A stretch of DNA of 64,000 nucleotides from Actinomadura parmotrematis (GCF_019458805.1 NZ_JAIBOA010000003.1:62001-126000), one strand, 5' to 3'; positions 24,287 to 33,569 are shown, numbered from the stretch's first letter. Numbers and translations are program-made. The notes: generated by a model not told the origin, from the sequence alone.

Positions 24287-24781
24287 ATGTCCGAATTCAC
24301 CCTCACGCTGATCAAGCTGGCGTTCCTCGCGGTGCTGTGGCTCTTCGTCATCGCGGCCGTCGGCGTGATCCGGGCCGACCTGTTCGGTTCCAAGGCCGCA
24401 GCCAGGGCCGCCGACCGGGCCGCGCAGCCGCGCCCGGCGCGCGCGCCGAAACCCCCCAAGCCGCAGCGGGCGCAGTCCTCCGGCGGCGGCGCACCGAGCA
24501 AGCTCGTCGTGGTCCAGGGCGAGCGGGCCGGCACCGTCATCGACCTGTCGGGGGCGCCCATCACCATCGGCCGGGCCGGGGACGCCACCCTCGTCGTGAC
24601 CGATGACTACGCGTCGAGCCGGCATGCGCGGATCTTTCCGCAGGACGGACAGTGGATCGTGGAGGACCTCGGGTCGACCAACGGCACCTACCTCGGGCGC
24701 ACCAAGGTGAGCCGGCCGATGCCGATCCCGCCGGGCGTCCCGGTCCGGATCGGCAAGACCGTGATCGAGCTGCGCAAATGA
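24287..24781 (+). CDS. fhaB: FHA-domain membrane protein FhaB (FipA)
   Basis: 164 residues. One N-terminal membrane helix (about 9-30, 'LAFLAVLWLFVIAAVGVI'), a basic/proline linker, and an FHA domain at about 85-160 with 'IGRAGDAT', 'SSRHARIF' and 'DLGSTNGTYLGRTKV'. In mycobacteria it links PknA phosphorylation to FtsZ/FtsQ at the septum. It lies 11 bp after fhaA and overlaps pstP by ATGA, which points to translational coupling. Confidence 0.93.
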   Translation: MSEFTLTLIKLAFLAVLWLFVIAAVGVIRADLFGSKAAARAADRAAQPRPARAPKPPKPQRAQSSGGGAPSKLVVVQGERAGTVIDLSGAPITIGRAGDATLVVTDDYASSRHARIFPQDGQWIVEDLGSTNGTYLGRTKVSRPMPIPPGVPVRIGKTVIELRK

Positions 24782-26349
24782 CCCTGGGAATCCGCTACGC
24801 CGCGCGCTCCGACGTCGGGATGCTGCGCGAGGGCAACGAGGACTCGGCCTACGCGGGCACCCACCTGCTCGCGGTGGCCGACGGCATGGGCGGCCACGTC
24901 GGCGGCGAGATCGCCAGCGCCGCCGCCATCGACGCGCTGCGCCGCCTGGACACCGACCTGCCGGCGAACGAGCTGCTCGCCGCGCTGGAGCACACCGTCC
25001 GCACGGCCAACGACGACCTGCACCGCATCGTGGAGTCCGACCCCGCGCTGCAGGGCATGGGCACGACGCTGACGGCGATGCTGTGGGCGGGCGACCAGGT
25101 CGCCCTCGTGCACATCGGCGACTCGCGCGCCTACCTGCTGCGCGACGGCAGCCTCTTCCAGATCACCCACGACCACACGCTGGTGCAGTCGCTGGTGGAC
25201 GAGGGCCGGATCAGCCCCGACGAGGCCGCCTCGCACCCGCAGCGGTCGCTGCTGCTGCGCGCCCTGGACGGCCGGAGCGAGGTCGAGCCCGACCTGTCGC
25301 TGCGCGAGGCCAAGGCCGGCGACCGCTACCTGCTCTGCTCCGACGGGCTGTCCGGCGTGATCACCGCCGAGACGATCTTCCAGGTGCTGACCGAGGTGGA
25401 CGAGCCCGACCAGGCCGTCCGCCAGCTCATCGACCTCGCCAACCGCGGCGGCGGACCCGACAACATCACCTGCGTCGTCGCCGACGTCGTCGACCTCGCC
25501 CACCACCAGGTGCCGCAGGGCCCCGGGCGCGCGGTCGGCGCGGCCGCGAACTCGGGGGGCCCCGGCGCCCCGGGCGGCGGCCCCGCCGCCGCGACCACGG
25601 CCGTCGACACCCCCGCCGGGCGCGCCGCGCAGCTGCGCGACACGATGCCGCAGCCGCCCGTCGCGCTGGAGGACCGCCCGAACCCGCACGCCCAGCACGA
25701 GGCGCAGCACGGGCCGCAGCACGGGCCGGCGGGCGCGCCGCCCGCCGCCGCGCCGGGGCGCCGCCGCCGCGGCCTCGGCAAGTGGACGTGGCTGGTCGTC
25801 GCGGCCGGCGTCGTCGTCGTCGGCATCGCCGCGACCGGCTTCTTCGTGGTCAAGGACATCCGCAGCGGCTACTACATCGGCGCGGACAAGGGCGAGGTGG
25901 TGCTGTTCCGCGGCACCTCCGACGACGTCCCGCTGATCTCGCTGTCGCGCAGGGCCGACGCGGACCAGCAGTCCAAGCCCCCGATGAAGGTCGCCGACCT
26001 GCCGCAGGCGCAGCAGGAGGCCGTCCGCAAGACCTACGTGGTGAAGGGCCCGTCCGGCATCACCGACCTGCAGAAGATCGTCTGCCGGTACGCGCTGGTC
26101 GACGAGGGCGGCAAGGTGGCGGTCGTGCGCGGCCGCGACCAGCCGAACTGCCAGGAGACCAAGGTCAAGGGCAGCGAGGTCGCGCTCGCCGACCTGCCGC
26201 CCGCCGACGTCCAGTCCGTCCGCGGCTTCAAGCCCGTCATCGGGCAGGCGGCCGCGGAGGCGGCGCTGAAGACCCTCACCGACCACCAGGCCAAGTGCAA
26301 GGCCGGCGACACCTCGGTGAAGGACTGCCCGCAGGGGGCGAAGTCCTAG
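24778..26349 (+). CDS. pstP: PP2C-type Ser/Thr protein phosphatase PstP
   Basis: 523 residues. Catalytic PPM domain at about 1-240: 'SDVGMLREGNEDSAY', 'VADGMGGHVGGE', 'GDSRAYLLRDG', 'CSDGLSGVI' and 'GGPDNITCVVADV' supply the metal-binding Asp residues. It reverses PknA/PknB phosphorylation. A Pro/Ala/His-rich juxtamembrane linker of about 85 residues leads to one helix (about 338-360, 'WLVVAAGVVVVGIAATGFFVV') and an extracytoplasmic domain of about 160 residues with three Cys. ATG overlaps the fhaB stop; the stop abuts the next ATG. Confidence 0.96.
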   Translation: MTLGIRYAARSDVGMLREGNEDSAYAGTHLLAVADGMGGHVGGEIASAAAIDALRRLDTDLPANELLAALEHTVRTANDDLHRIVESDPALQGMGTTLTAMLWAGDQVALVHIGDSRAYLLRDGSLFQITHDHTLVQSLVDEGRISPDEAASHPQRSLLLRALDGRSEVEPDLSLREAKAGDRYLLCSDGLSGVITAETIFQVLTEVDEPDQAVRQLIDLANRGGGPDNITCVVADVVDLAHHQVPQGPGRAVGAAANSGGPGAPGGGPAAATTAVDTPAGRAAQLRDTMPQPPVALEDRPNPHAQHEAQHGPQHGPAGAPPAAAPGRRRRGLGKWTWLVVAAGVVVVGIAATGFFVVKDIRSGYYIGADKGEVVLFRGTSDDVPLISLSRRADADQQSKPPMKVADLPQAQQEAVRKTYVVKGPSGITDLQKIVCRYALVDEGGKVAVVRGRDQPNCQETKVKGSEVALADLPPADVQSVRGFKPVIGQAAAEAALKTLTDHQAKCKAGDTSVKDCPQGAKS

Positions 26350-27996
26350 ATGCCCTCCCTCGGCGACCAGATCCGCGCCCACCTGCCCTACCAGCGCCGC
26401 AACGCGGCCACCCTGGCCCTGCTGATCTTCGCGATGGTGCTGACGCTGTCGGCGTTCGCCGAGGTCGGCCTCGCCCGCGACGGCCACATCCCGCAGGGCC
26501 TGTTCCTGTACGGCGGCGGCCTGGTGGTGCTGGCGATCGGCGCCTTCCTCGCGCAGGCGAGGTTCGCGCCCTACGCCGACCCGCTGCTGCTGCCGCTCGC
26601 GGTCGGGCTGAACGGCCTCGGCCTCGCGATGATCTACCGGCTGGACCTGGACACCTCCAACGACCGCAAGATCGCCGAAGCGGCCGGGAAGACCTTCCTG
26701 AAGGACGCGGCGGACGCGTCCGGCCAGCTCATGTGGACGTTCATCGGGATCGCGCTGTTCGTCGTCGCGGTGTTCATCATGCGCGACACCAGCGACCCCG
26801 ACGCCAAGCTGTCGTTCACGCCGAAGACCGCGCAGCGCTACACCTACCTGATCGGCCTCGGCGCGATCGTCCTGCTGCTGCTGCCGGTGGTGCCGGGCAT
26901 CGGCGCCGAGATCAACGGCGCCCGGGTGTGGATCAACGTGGCGGGCTTCTCGGTGCAGCCGGGCGAGTTCGCCAAGCTGCTGCTGGTCGTGTTCTTCGCC
27001 GGCTACCTGGTCAACAAGCGGCAGGCGATGTCGCTGATCGGCAAGAAGATCGGCCCGTTCAGCCTGCCGCGCGGCCGCGACCTCGGCCCGATCCTGGTGA
27101 TCTGGTTCCTCTGCCTCGGCGTGCTGTTCATGCAGAAGGACCTCGGCACCGCGCTGCTGTACTTCGGCCTGTTCGTGTCGATGCTCTACATCGCGACGCA
27201 GCGGGTGTCCTGGGTCGCGATCGGCCTCGGCCTGCTCGCCGTCGGCGTGACGATCGCCACGATGCTGCCGTTCATGGGGCACGTGAACCAGCGCATCGAC
27301 ATCTGGCGGAACCCCGGGCCCTACTTCGACGGCGGCTGCCTGGTCGCCGGCAAGGTCGTCCCGGTCAACCCCGACACCGACATCTTCAAGCGCACCAAGC
27401 TCGTCCTGCAGGCCAAGGCCGAGGAGTACGAGAAGGCCGGGCAGAAGGCCAAGGCCGCCAACGCCCGCCTGATCGGCCCCGGCTTCTACGCCTGCACCAA
27501 CACGCTGAAGGGCGAGTACTCCGACAGCGCCCAGCTCATGAAGGGCCTGTTCGCGCTCGGCCAGGGCGGGGTCCTCGGCACCGGCCTCGGCCAGGGCGAG
27601 CCCTGGCGGACACCGCTGTCGTTCTCGGACTTCATCTTCGACTCGATGGGCGAGGAGCTCGGCCTCACCGGCCTGATGGCGCTGCTGCTCTGCTACGCGC
27701 TGATCGTGCAGCGCGGCATGAAGACCGCGGTCGCGGCCCGCGACCCGTTCCTGAAGCTGTTCGCGGGCGGCGTCTCGTTCGTCCTCGGCCTCCAGGTCTT
27801 CGTGATCGTCGGCGGTGTCACCCGGATGATCCCGCTGACCGGTCTCACCACACCGTTCCTGTCCCAGGGCGGCTCGTCGCTGATGGCCAACTGGATCCTC
27901 ATCGCGATCCTGGTCCGGATGAGCCACGACGCCCGCAAGCCCGCGCCGCAGGCCATCCAGGACGAGGGCATGACCCAGATCGTGAGCACGAGGTGA
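26350..27996 (+). CDS. SEDS peptidoglycan glycosyltransferase (FtsW/RodA)
   Basis: 548 residues with about ten to twelve membrane helices. SEDS polymerase of lipid II that works with a class B PBP, here pbpA directly downstream. Family regions visible: 'INGARVWINVAGFSVQPGEFAKLLLVVFFAGYL', 'LCLGVLFMQKDLGTALLYFGLFV' (the catalytic-type Asp follows QK) and 'TGLTTPFLSQGGSSLMANWILIAI'. A roughly 60-residue insertion between helices (about 320-385, with Cys in 'DGGCLVAG' and 'GFYACTN') is extracytoplasmic and could be a disulfide-stabilised loop. ATG immediately follows the pstP stop. In Mycobacterium this position is held by rodA. Confidence 0.93.
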   Translation: MPSLGDQIRAHLPYQRRNAATLALLIFAMVLTLSAFAEVGLARDGHIPQGLFLYGGGLVVLAIGAFLAQARFAPYADPLLLPLAVGLNGLGLAMIYRLDLDTSNDRKIAEAAGKTFLKDAADASGQLMWTFIGIALFVVAVFIMRDTSDPDAKLSFTPKTAQRYTYLIGLGAIVLLLLPVVPGIGAEINGARVWINVAGFSVQPGEFAKLLLVVFFAGYLVNKRQAMSLIGKKIGPFSLPRGRDLGPILVIWFLCLGVLFMQKDLGTALLYFGLFVSMLYIATQRVSWVAIGLGLLAVGVTIATMLPFMGHVNQRIDIWRNPGPYFDGGCLVAGKVVPVNPDTDIFKRTKLVLQAKAEEYEKAGQKAKAANARLIGPGFYACTNTLKGEYSDSAQLMKGLFALGQGGVLGTGLGQGEPWRTPLSFSDFIFDSMGEELGLTGLMALLLCYALIVQRGMKTAVAARDPFLKLFAGGVSFVLGLQVFVIVGGVTRMIPLTGLTTPFLSQGGSSLMANWILIAILVRMSHDARKPAPQAIQDEGMTQIVSTR

Positions 27997-28080
27997 CCCT
28001 CCTTTCATGAACACCGAGCGCGCGGGCGTGCCCTGGACTGAGGAGCGCCGGGAGCCTGCGACCAGAGCGACGAGGGAAGG

Positions 28081-28100
28081 GCGCGCCTGCCAAGGCGCGC
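28081..28100 (+). promoter_or_regulatory. Intercistronic hairpin before pbpA
   Basis: GCGCGCCT (28081-28088) - GCCA - AGGCGCGC (28093-28100), a perfect 8-bp stem with a 4-nt loop, 12 bp ahead of the pbpA ribosome-binding site. It lies in the only large gap (129 bp) of the operon. It has no U-tract, so it is more likely an RNA-processing or translation element than a terminator. Confidence 0.4.
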
Positions 28101-28125
28101 TCGCGGCCGACCGGAGGGAGGCCAA

Positions 28126-29607
28126 ATGAACATGGACAAGCCGGTCCGGCGCGTCGCGATCTTCGGCATGCTGCTGTTCTTCGCGCTGATGGCGCAGATC
28201 AACTACGTGCAGGGCAGCCAGGCCGAGAAGCTGCAGACCGACAAGAACAACACCCGCCGGTTCGCCGAGGTGTTCAACTCCCCGCGCGGCGAGATCATCG
28301 CGGCGAACGGGGAGGTGCTCGCGCTGTCCAAGCCGACCGGCGACGACAACCCCAAGTACGGCCGCACCTACAAGGACGGCCCGGTGTTCTCCCCGGTCAC
28401 CGGCTACTTCAACGGCGGCGCGAGCAAGGTCGAGCTGGCCTACAACTCGCTGCTCGGCGGCACCGACAAGCGCATCACCCACCAGCGCTGGTTCGACACC
28501 TTCATCGGCAAGAAGGCCGAGGGCGCCAACGTCGAGCTCGCGCTGAACCCGACGGCGCAGCGCATCGCGCACCGCGAGCTGAAGTCCAGCACCTCGCGCC
28601 GGGCCGGCGCCGCGGTGATCGACGTCAGGACGGGCGCGGTCGTCGTCCTCGCCACCTCCCAGGACTTCGACCCGAACGAGGTCGCGCCGCAGACCGGCAG
28701 CAAGGGCGGCACCCGCCTCGCCCAGCTCGACAACGCGCAGGGCGTCATCAAGCCGCTGATCGACAACGCGATGAGCCAGACGTTCCCGCCCGGCTCCTCC
28801 TTCAAGATCGTCGCGACCGCGCTGGGCATCGAGGACCTCGGCCTGAACGCCTCCAGCACCGTCGACACGAGCCCGCTGACGCTGCCCGAGTCCGGCCAGC
28901 TGCTGCCGAACTCCCACGACGGCGGCAGCTGCGCGGGCCGCGCCCCGCTGAGCGGCGCGTTCGCCGAGTCCTGCAACACCTCCTTCGGCCGCATCGCCCT
29001 CGACCTCGGCATCGACAAGCTGAGCGACGGCGCCAAGCGGTTCGGGTTCGGCGAGCCGGTCCGGCTCGACCAGGACATCCGGGTCGCCACCAGCGACGTG
29101 CCCAAGTCGATCAAGGACGTGGCGTCCGGCAAGGACATCCCGACCGGCAAGGACGGCACCGCCCGCTCGGGCATCGGCCAGGAGAACGTGCGCGCCACCC
29201 CGCTGCAGATGGCCATGGTCGCCGCGGCCGTCGCGAACAAGGGCAAGATCATGCAGCCGTACCTGGTGCAGAACGTCCGCGCCAAGGACCAGAGCTCGCT
29301 GTACGAGGCCAGCCCGAAGCTGTTCTCGACGGCGATGAAGTCCGACACCGCGAGCCAGATCGCCGACATGATGCGCGAGGTGGTGTCCAAGGGCACCGCC
29401 ACCAACCTCCAGGGCCACGACATCGCCGGCAAGACCGGTACGGCCGAGCAGGGCGCGGGCATCCCGAACGCCCGCTGGTTCGTCGGGTTCGGCCCGTCGG
29501 AGAACCCCCGCTACGCGTTCGCGGTGATGACCGAGGGCACCGGCGACGGCGCGCACGGCGCCGGCCCGGTCGCCGCCGCGATCATGGATCAGGTGCTGAA
29601 GAAGTGA
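28126..29607 (+). CDS. pbpA: Penicillin-binding protein PbpA (class B transpeptidase)
   Basis: 493 residues. N-terminal membrane helix (about 9-25), a short dimerisation domain containing 'NTRRFAEVFNSPRGEIIAANG', then the transpeptidase with SxxK in 'PPGSSFKIVAT' (Ser about 225), SxN in 'ESCNTSF' (about 281-283) and KTG in 'AGKTGTAEQG' (about 435). It cross-links peptidoglycan in the periplasm-like space and pairs with the SEDS protein upstream. The ATG follows GGAGGGAGG. Its stop overlaps the GTG of pknA (GTGA), so kinase synthesis is coupled to it. Confidence 0.96.
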   Translation: MNMDKPVRRVAIFGMLLFFALMAQINYVQGSQAEKLQTDKNNTRRFAEVFNSPRGEIIAANGEVLALSKPTGDDNPKYGRTYKDGPVFSPVTGYFNGGASKVELAYNSLLGGTDKRITHQRWFDTFIGKKAEGANVELALNPTAQRIAHRELKSSTSRRAGAAVIDVRTGAVVVLATSQDFDPNEVAPQTGSKGGTRLAQLDNAQGVIKPLIDNAMSQTFPPGSSFKIVATALGIEDLGLNASSTVDTSPLTLPESGQLLPNSHDGGSCAGRAPLSGAFAESCNTSFGRIALDLGIDKLSDGAKRFGFGEPVRLDQDIRVATSDVPKSIKDVASGKDIPTGKDGTARSGIGQENVRATPLQMAMVAAAVANKGKIMQPYLVQNVRAKDQSSLYEASPKLFSTAMKSDTASQIADMMREVVSKGTATNLQGHDIAGKTGTAEQGAGIPNARWFVGFGPSENPRYAFAVMTEGTGDGAHGAGPVAAAIMDQVLKK

Positions 29608-30923
29608 CGTCCGGCCTCGTCCTGAACGACCGGTACCGCCTGCTGGAGTTGCTGGCGACCGGTGGGATGGGCGAGGTCTGGCGGGCCGTCGACGACGCGC
29701 TGGCCCGCGAGGTCGCGGTGAAGCTGCTCCGCGAGGAGCTCGTCACCGACGAGGCCGCGCGGCGCCGCTTCGCGTCCGAGGCCCGCTACGCCGCCGCGCT
29801 CCGGCACGGCGGCATCGCCGCGCTGTTCGACGCCCGCGAGCACGACGGGCGCGCCTACCTGGTGATGGAGCTGGTGGAGGGCGAGCCGCTGTCGCGGCGC
29901 CTCGCCCGCACCGGCGGCCTGCCCGTCGACCAGGTCCTGGACCTGGTCGAGCAGACCGCCGCCGCGCTCGCCTGCGCGCACGGCGCCGGGATCGTGCACC
30001 GCGACGTCAAGCCGCCCAACCTGATGATCACCGGCGACGGCACCGTCAAGATCACCGATTTCGGCATCGCGCGCGGCCTGAAGGCGGCCTCGCAGACCCA
30101 GACCGGCATGGTGATGGGCAGCGCGCACTACATCTCGCCCGAGCAGGCGTCCGGGCGGCCGATCTCGCCGGCCGCCGACCTGTACTCGCTCGGCGTCGTC
30201 GCCTACGAGTGCCTGACCGGGGTGCCGCCGTTCGACGGCCGCACCCCCGTCGAGATCGCCCTGCAGCACGTCCGGGACGTCCCGCCGCCGCTCCCGCGGC
30301 GGGTGCCCGCCGGGACCCGCGACCTCGTCGCCGAGATGCTCGCCAAGGACCCGGCGGACCGGCCCGCGGACGCCGCCGGCGTCGCCGCCCGCGCGCGCGT
30401 CCTCGCCGGCCGCCCCCCGCCGCCGCGCTCCCCGGGGCCGGCGGCGGGATTTGACGGCGGCGACGCTCCGGATACCCTCACGAGCGGAGAGGTGACCGGG
30501 CGGCGCCGCCCGGTCCTCGTCTACTGCTCGGTCGCCGCCGGGCTGCTCCTCGTCGTCGCGGTCGCCGTCGGCTCGGTGTGGAGCGGCGGGGGCAGCGCCG
30601 GGCTGGTGGGCGACCGGCGCACCGCGCCCCCGTCGACCGGGCCGGCGACCGACCCCGCGCCCGGGTCCGCGCGGCCGTCCCCCACCTGGTACCAGAGCCC
30701 CCGGATCATCCCGAACCGGTCGGCGGGACCGGGCCGGGCGTCAACGCCCGGACGGTCCGGCGCGTCTCCTGAACACAGACCGAACCGCAAACCGAAGAGG
30801 GCGGGTCCGGGCGTCCGGAGGCCGGCACCCGGCCGGACGGGGGCCACCACGACTCCGTCAACTCCGAGCCCGGCTCGCCAGTCCGTCCAGGGCGGGCGGC
30901 TAGGTTCAGAGGACAAGGTGTAG
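29604..30923 (+). CDS. pknA: Ser/Thr protein kinase PknA
   Basis: 439 residues. Hanks-type kinase at about 8-270: Gly loop 'LATGGMGEVW', Lys in 'EVAVKLL', 'HRDVKPPNLM', 'DFGIARG' and 'GSAHYISPEQA'. One membrane helix at about 303-326 ('VYCSVAAGLLLVVAVAVGSVW'), then a Pro/Ser/Arg-rich tail of about 110 residues without PASTA domains. This architecture and the place between pbpA and pknB identify PknA. GTG start overlaps the pbpA stop. The final 60 residues are low-complexity and very basic, unlike mycobacterial PknA. Confidence 0.94.
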   Translation: MTSGLVLNDRYRLLELLATGGMGEVWRAVDDALAREVAVKLLREELVTDEAARRRFASEARYAAALRHGGIAALFDAREHDGRAYLVMELVEGEPLSRRLARTGGLPVDQVLDLVEQTAAALACAHGAGIVHRDVKPPNLMITGDGTVKITDFGIARGLKAASQTQTGMVMGSAHYISPEQASGRPISPAADLYSLGVVAYECLTGVPPFDGRTPVEIALQHVRDVPPPLPRRVPAGTRDLVAEMLAKDPADRPADAAGVAARARVLAGRPPPPRSPGPAAGFDGGDAPDTLTSGEVTGRRRPVLVYCSVAAGLLLVVAVAVGSVWSGGGSAGLVGDRRTAPPSTGPATDPAPGSARPSPTWYQSPRIIPNRSAGPGRASTPGRSGASPEHRPNRKPKRAGPGVRRPAPGRTGATTTPSTPSPARQSVQGGRLGSEDKV

Positions 30924-30945
30924 AGGTACGAGGGAAAGTGCGCAT

Positions 30946-32754
30946 ATGAGTCAACCTCGGCTGCTGGGCGGCCGCTACGAGCTCGACGCCGTCATCGGGC
31001 GCGGTGGCATGGCCGAGGTCTACCGCGCCCGGGACCGGCGCCTCGACCGCGTCGTCGCGATCAAGACGCTCCGCAGCGACCTCTCCCGCGACCCGATCTT
31101 CCAGGCGCGGTTCCGCCGCGAGGCGCAGTCCGCCGCGTCCCTGAACCACCCCTCGGTCATCGCGGTGTACGACACCGGCGAGGACATGATCGGCGAGAAC
31201 TCCATCCCCTACATCGTGATGGAGTACGTCGACGGCAGCACGCTGCGCGACCTGCTGCGGGAGAACCGGGCGCTGCTCCCCGAGAAGGCCCTGGAGATCA
31301 CCGACGGGATCCTGCGGGCGCTGGACTACAGCCACCGCGGCGGCATCGTGCACCGCGACATCAAGCCCGCCAACGTGATGCTGACCCGCAACCACGAGGT
31401 CAAGGTCATGGACTTCGGCATCGCCCGCGCGATGCACGACGCCGCGTCCACGATGACCCAGACCGCGCAGGTGATCGGCACCGCGCAGTACCTGTCGCCC
31501 GAGCAGGCCCGCGGCGAGCGCGTCGACGCCCGCAGCGACATCTACTCGACCGGCTGCGTCCTGTACGAGCTGCTGACGGGCCGGCCGCCGTTCACCGGCG
31601 ACTCGCCGGTCGCGATCGCCTACCAGCACGTCCGCGAGGAGCCGGTGCCGCCGTCGCAGGTGGACCCGGAGATCCCGCAGTGGGCCGACGCGATGGTGCT
31701 GAAGGCCATGGCCAAGGACGCCGACCACCGCTACCAGACCGCCAACGAGTTCCGGCAGGACATCCAGCGCGTCCTGCACGGGCAGCCGGTCACCTCGACC
31801 GCCGCGTCCACGATGCTGATGGGCGGCGCGGTCCCGCCGCCGCAGGGCACCCAGGTGATGGGCGCGATGCCCGGCCAGACCCGGATGCAGGGCCCGGGGG
31901 GCGCCACCGGCTACGACCTGCCGCCCGCGCGCTACGACGACCAGGACGACTACGGGCGCGGCGACGGCGCCGGCAAGAAGGTCGCGCTCTGGCTCGGCCT
32001 CGCCGCGCTGATCATCGGCGGTGCCGCGGTCATCGGGTTCCTGCTGTCCAGCGGGGGCGGCGACGACGGGCCGGTGAAGGTGGCCGTCCCGCAGTCGCTG
32101 GTGGGGCAGCCGCAGAAGGACGTCCAGGACCAGCTCAAGCAGCTGGGCCTCACCGTCGGCAGCATCGAGGAGAAGTACAGCGACAAGGTCGACGAGGGCA
32201 ACGTGATCAGCACCGATCCCGACGCCGGCACGCAGGTCGACAAGGGCAGCGCGGTCAACCTCGTGGTGTCCAAGGGCGACAAGCCGCCGGAGAAGGTGGA
32301 CGTGCCGTCGCTCGCCGGCAAGTCCATGACCGAGGCGCAGAACGCCCTGGAGGAGGCCGGCCTGAGCGGGACGTTCAAGGAGGAGCACTCCAGCAGCGTC
32401 GACGCGGGCAAGGTGACGCGCTCGTCGCCGTCGGCGGGAACGTCGGTGAAGAAGGGCGCCACCGTCACGGTGTACATGTCCACCGGCGCCGCGACGGTGA
32501 AGGTCCCGAACCTGGCGAACCAGAGCCAGAAGGCGGCCTGCCTGCAGCTGCGGCAGCTCGGGCTGAAGTGCCAGGTGCAGACCGCGGCGCCGCCGCCGGG
32601 GCAGAACGTGGCGCCGGGCGTCGTCTACAACCAGTCGGTGCCCGAGGGCACGACGCTCACCGCCGGCGAGACCGTCGTGATCATCGTGGCGCCGAAGCAG
32701 ACGCAGCAGCCGACCTCGCCGGCCCCGCCGTCGACGGGGCCGCCGCAGCAGTAG
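30946..32754 (+). CDS. pknB: Ser/Thr protein kinase PknB with PASTA domains
   Basis: 602 residues. Kinase domain at about 10-275: 'IGRGGMAEVYRARD', 'VVAIKTL', 'HRDIKPANVML', 'DFGIARAM' and the activation-loop Thr pair in 'STMTQTAQVIGTAQYLSPEQ'. A Gly/Pro/Met juxtamembrane linker leads to the helix at about 345-367 and three PASTA domains (about 378-440, 445-510 and 512-580), which sense muropeptides or lipid II. Mycobacterial PknB has four PASTA domains, so this one is shorter. Last gene of the operon, 22 bp after pknA, followed by tandem hairpins. Confidence 0.97.
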   Translation: MSQPRLLGGRYELDAVIGRGGMAEVYRARDRRLDRVVAIKTLRSDLSRDPIFQARFRREAQSAASLNHPSVIAVYDTGEDMIGENSIPYIVMEYVDGSTLRDLLRENRALLPEKALEITDGILRALDYSHRGGIVHRDIKPANVMLTRNHEVKVMDFGIARAMHDAASTMTQTAQVIGTAQYLSPEQARGERVDARSDIYSTGCVLYELLTGRPPFTGDSPVAIAYQHVREEPVPPSQVDPEIPQWADAMVLKAMAKDADHRYQTANEFRQDIQRVLHGQPVTSTAASTMLMGGAVPPPQGTQVMGAMPGQTRMQGPGGATGYDLPPARYDDQDDYGRGDGAGKKVALWLGLAALIIGGAAVIGFLLSSGGGDDGPVKVAVPQSLVGQPQKDVQDQLKQLGLTVGSIEEKYSDKVDEGNVISTDPDAGTQVDKGSAVNLVVSKGDKPPEKVDVPSLAGKSMTEAQNALEEAGLSGTFKEEHSSSVDAGKVTRSSPSAGTSVKKGATVTVYMSTGAATVKVPNLANQSQKAACLQLRQLGLKCQVQTAAPPPGQNVAPGVVYNQSVPEGTTLTAGETVVIIVAPKQTQQPTSPAPPSTGPPQQ

Positions 32755-32766
32755 GGGACGTGAAGA

Positions 32767-32800
32767 GAGGGCCGGCTCCCGTGAGGGGGAGCCGGCCCTC
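32767..32800. terminator. Terminator hairpin after pknB
   Basis: Perfect 14-bp stem (GAGGGCCGGCTCCC 32767-32780 with GGGAGCCGGCCCTC 32787-32800), 6-nt loop, 12 bp after the pknB stop. No U-tract, as is common in actinomycetes. Confidence 0.75.
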
Positions 32801-32839
32801 GGCGCTCGACGGGGCCGGTGGGGGCGCCCGGAACGCTGG

Positions 32840-32878
32840 GAGGGTCTCCGCCACTCGGGGGCAATGGCGGAGACCCTC
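32840..32878. terminator. Second hairpin between convergent units
   Basis: Perfect 14-bp stem (GAGGGTCTCCGCCA 32840-32853 with TGGCGGAGACCCTC 32865-32878), 11-nt loop, 58 bp past the stop of the convergent amidotransferase gene. Probably ends that transcript; together with 32767-32800 it insulates the two operons. Confidence 0.7.
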
Positions 32879-32936
32879 GACAGGTACTTCGTGCCGGCCT
32901 TGGGGGGCGTTACACGGATCTGGAGAACTTTTCGCC

Positions 32937-33569
32937 CTATGTCCGTACAGCGGGGGCGCGGCAGGCCGCGAGCCAGTTCCCCAGCAGGTCGTGGCCGTGC
33001 GCGGACAGCACCGACTCGGGATGGAACTGGACGCCCTCGACGGGCAGCCGGACGTGCCGCAGCCCCATCACGACGCCGTCCGCCGTCCGCGCGGACACCT
33101 CCAGGACGTCCTGAGGGACCGTCTCGGGGACGACGGCGAGCGAGTGGTAGCGGGTGGCGGGGAAGGCGTCCGGGAGGCCGCTGAAGACGCCCCGGCCGTC
33201 GTGGCGGATCCGGCTGGTCGCGCCGTGCACGATCTCGGGGGCGCGGGCGACGCGGGCGCCGAACACGTGCGCGATCATCTGGTGGCCGAGGCAGACGCCG
33301 AGCACCGGCGTGCCGCGCCCGGCCGCCCGGCGGAGCAGGGCGAGGCAGGCCCCGGCGTCCGGATCGGCCGGATGGCCCGGCCCGGGGCTGACGAGGACGC
33401 CCGCCGCGCCGTCGGCGTCGCCGGGGCGGACGTCCGCGCGGCCGCGCACGGTGCAGTCGGCGCCGAGCTCGCGCAGGTACTGGACGAGGGTGAAGACGAA
33501 GCTGTCGCGGTTGTCCACGACCAGGACGCGCGGCGCGGCGCCCTCGCTCCAGGGGGCGGGCGGGATCAG
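32937..33569 (-). CDS. Glutamine amidotransferase, anthranilate/aminodeoxychorismate synthase component II type
   Basis: About 200-210 residues. Class I GATase: 'VLVVDNRDSFVFTLVQYLRELG' at the N-terminus, oxyanion loop 'LVSPGPGHPADP', nucleophile Cys in 'LGVCLGHQMI', and His-x-Glu in 'VQFHPESVLS'. It supplies ammonia to TrpE or PabB. The same gene stands beside pknB in Mycobacterium (trpG/pabA, Rv0013). The start is unclear: no ATG, GTG or TTG lies ahead of the first beta-strand, and the best-placed codon is CTG 33569, which overlaps the upstream stop and follows GGAGG. GTG at 'VVDN' would cut off the first strand. Confidence 0.85.
   Translation of the reverse strand: MIPPAPWSEGAAPRVLVVDNRDSFVFTLVQYLRELGADCTVRGRADVRPGDADGAAGVLVSPGPGHPADPDAGACLALLRRAAGRGTPVLGVCLGHQMIAHVFGARVARAPEIVHGATSRIRHDGRGVFSGLPDAFPATRYHSLAVVPETVPQDVLEVSARTADGVVMGLRHVRLPVEGVQFHPESVLSAHGHDLLGNWLAACRAPAVRT

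Noticed and set aside
24688-29556. 1622-codon open frame on the minus strand
   Set aside because: Antisense to fhaB-pbpA; its Ala/Arg/Gly/His/Asp-rich sequence is the shadow of high-GC codon bias.
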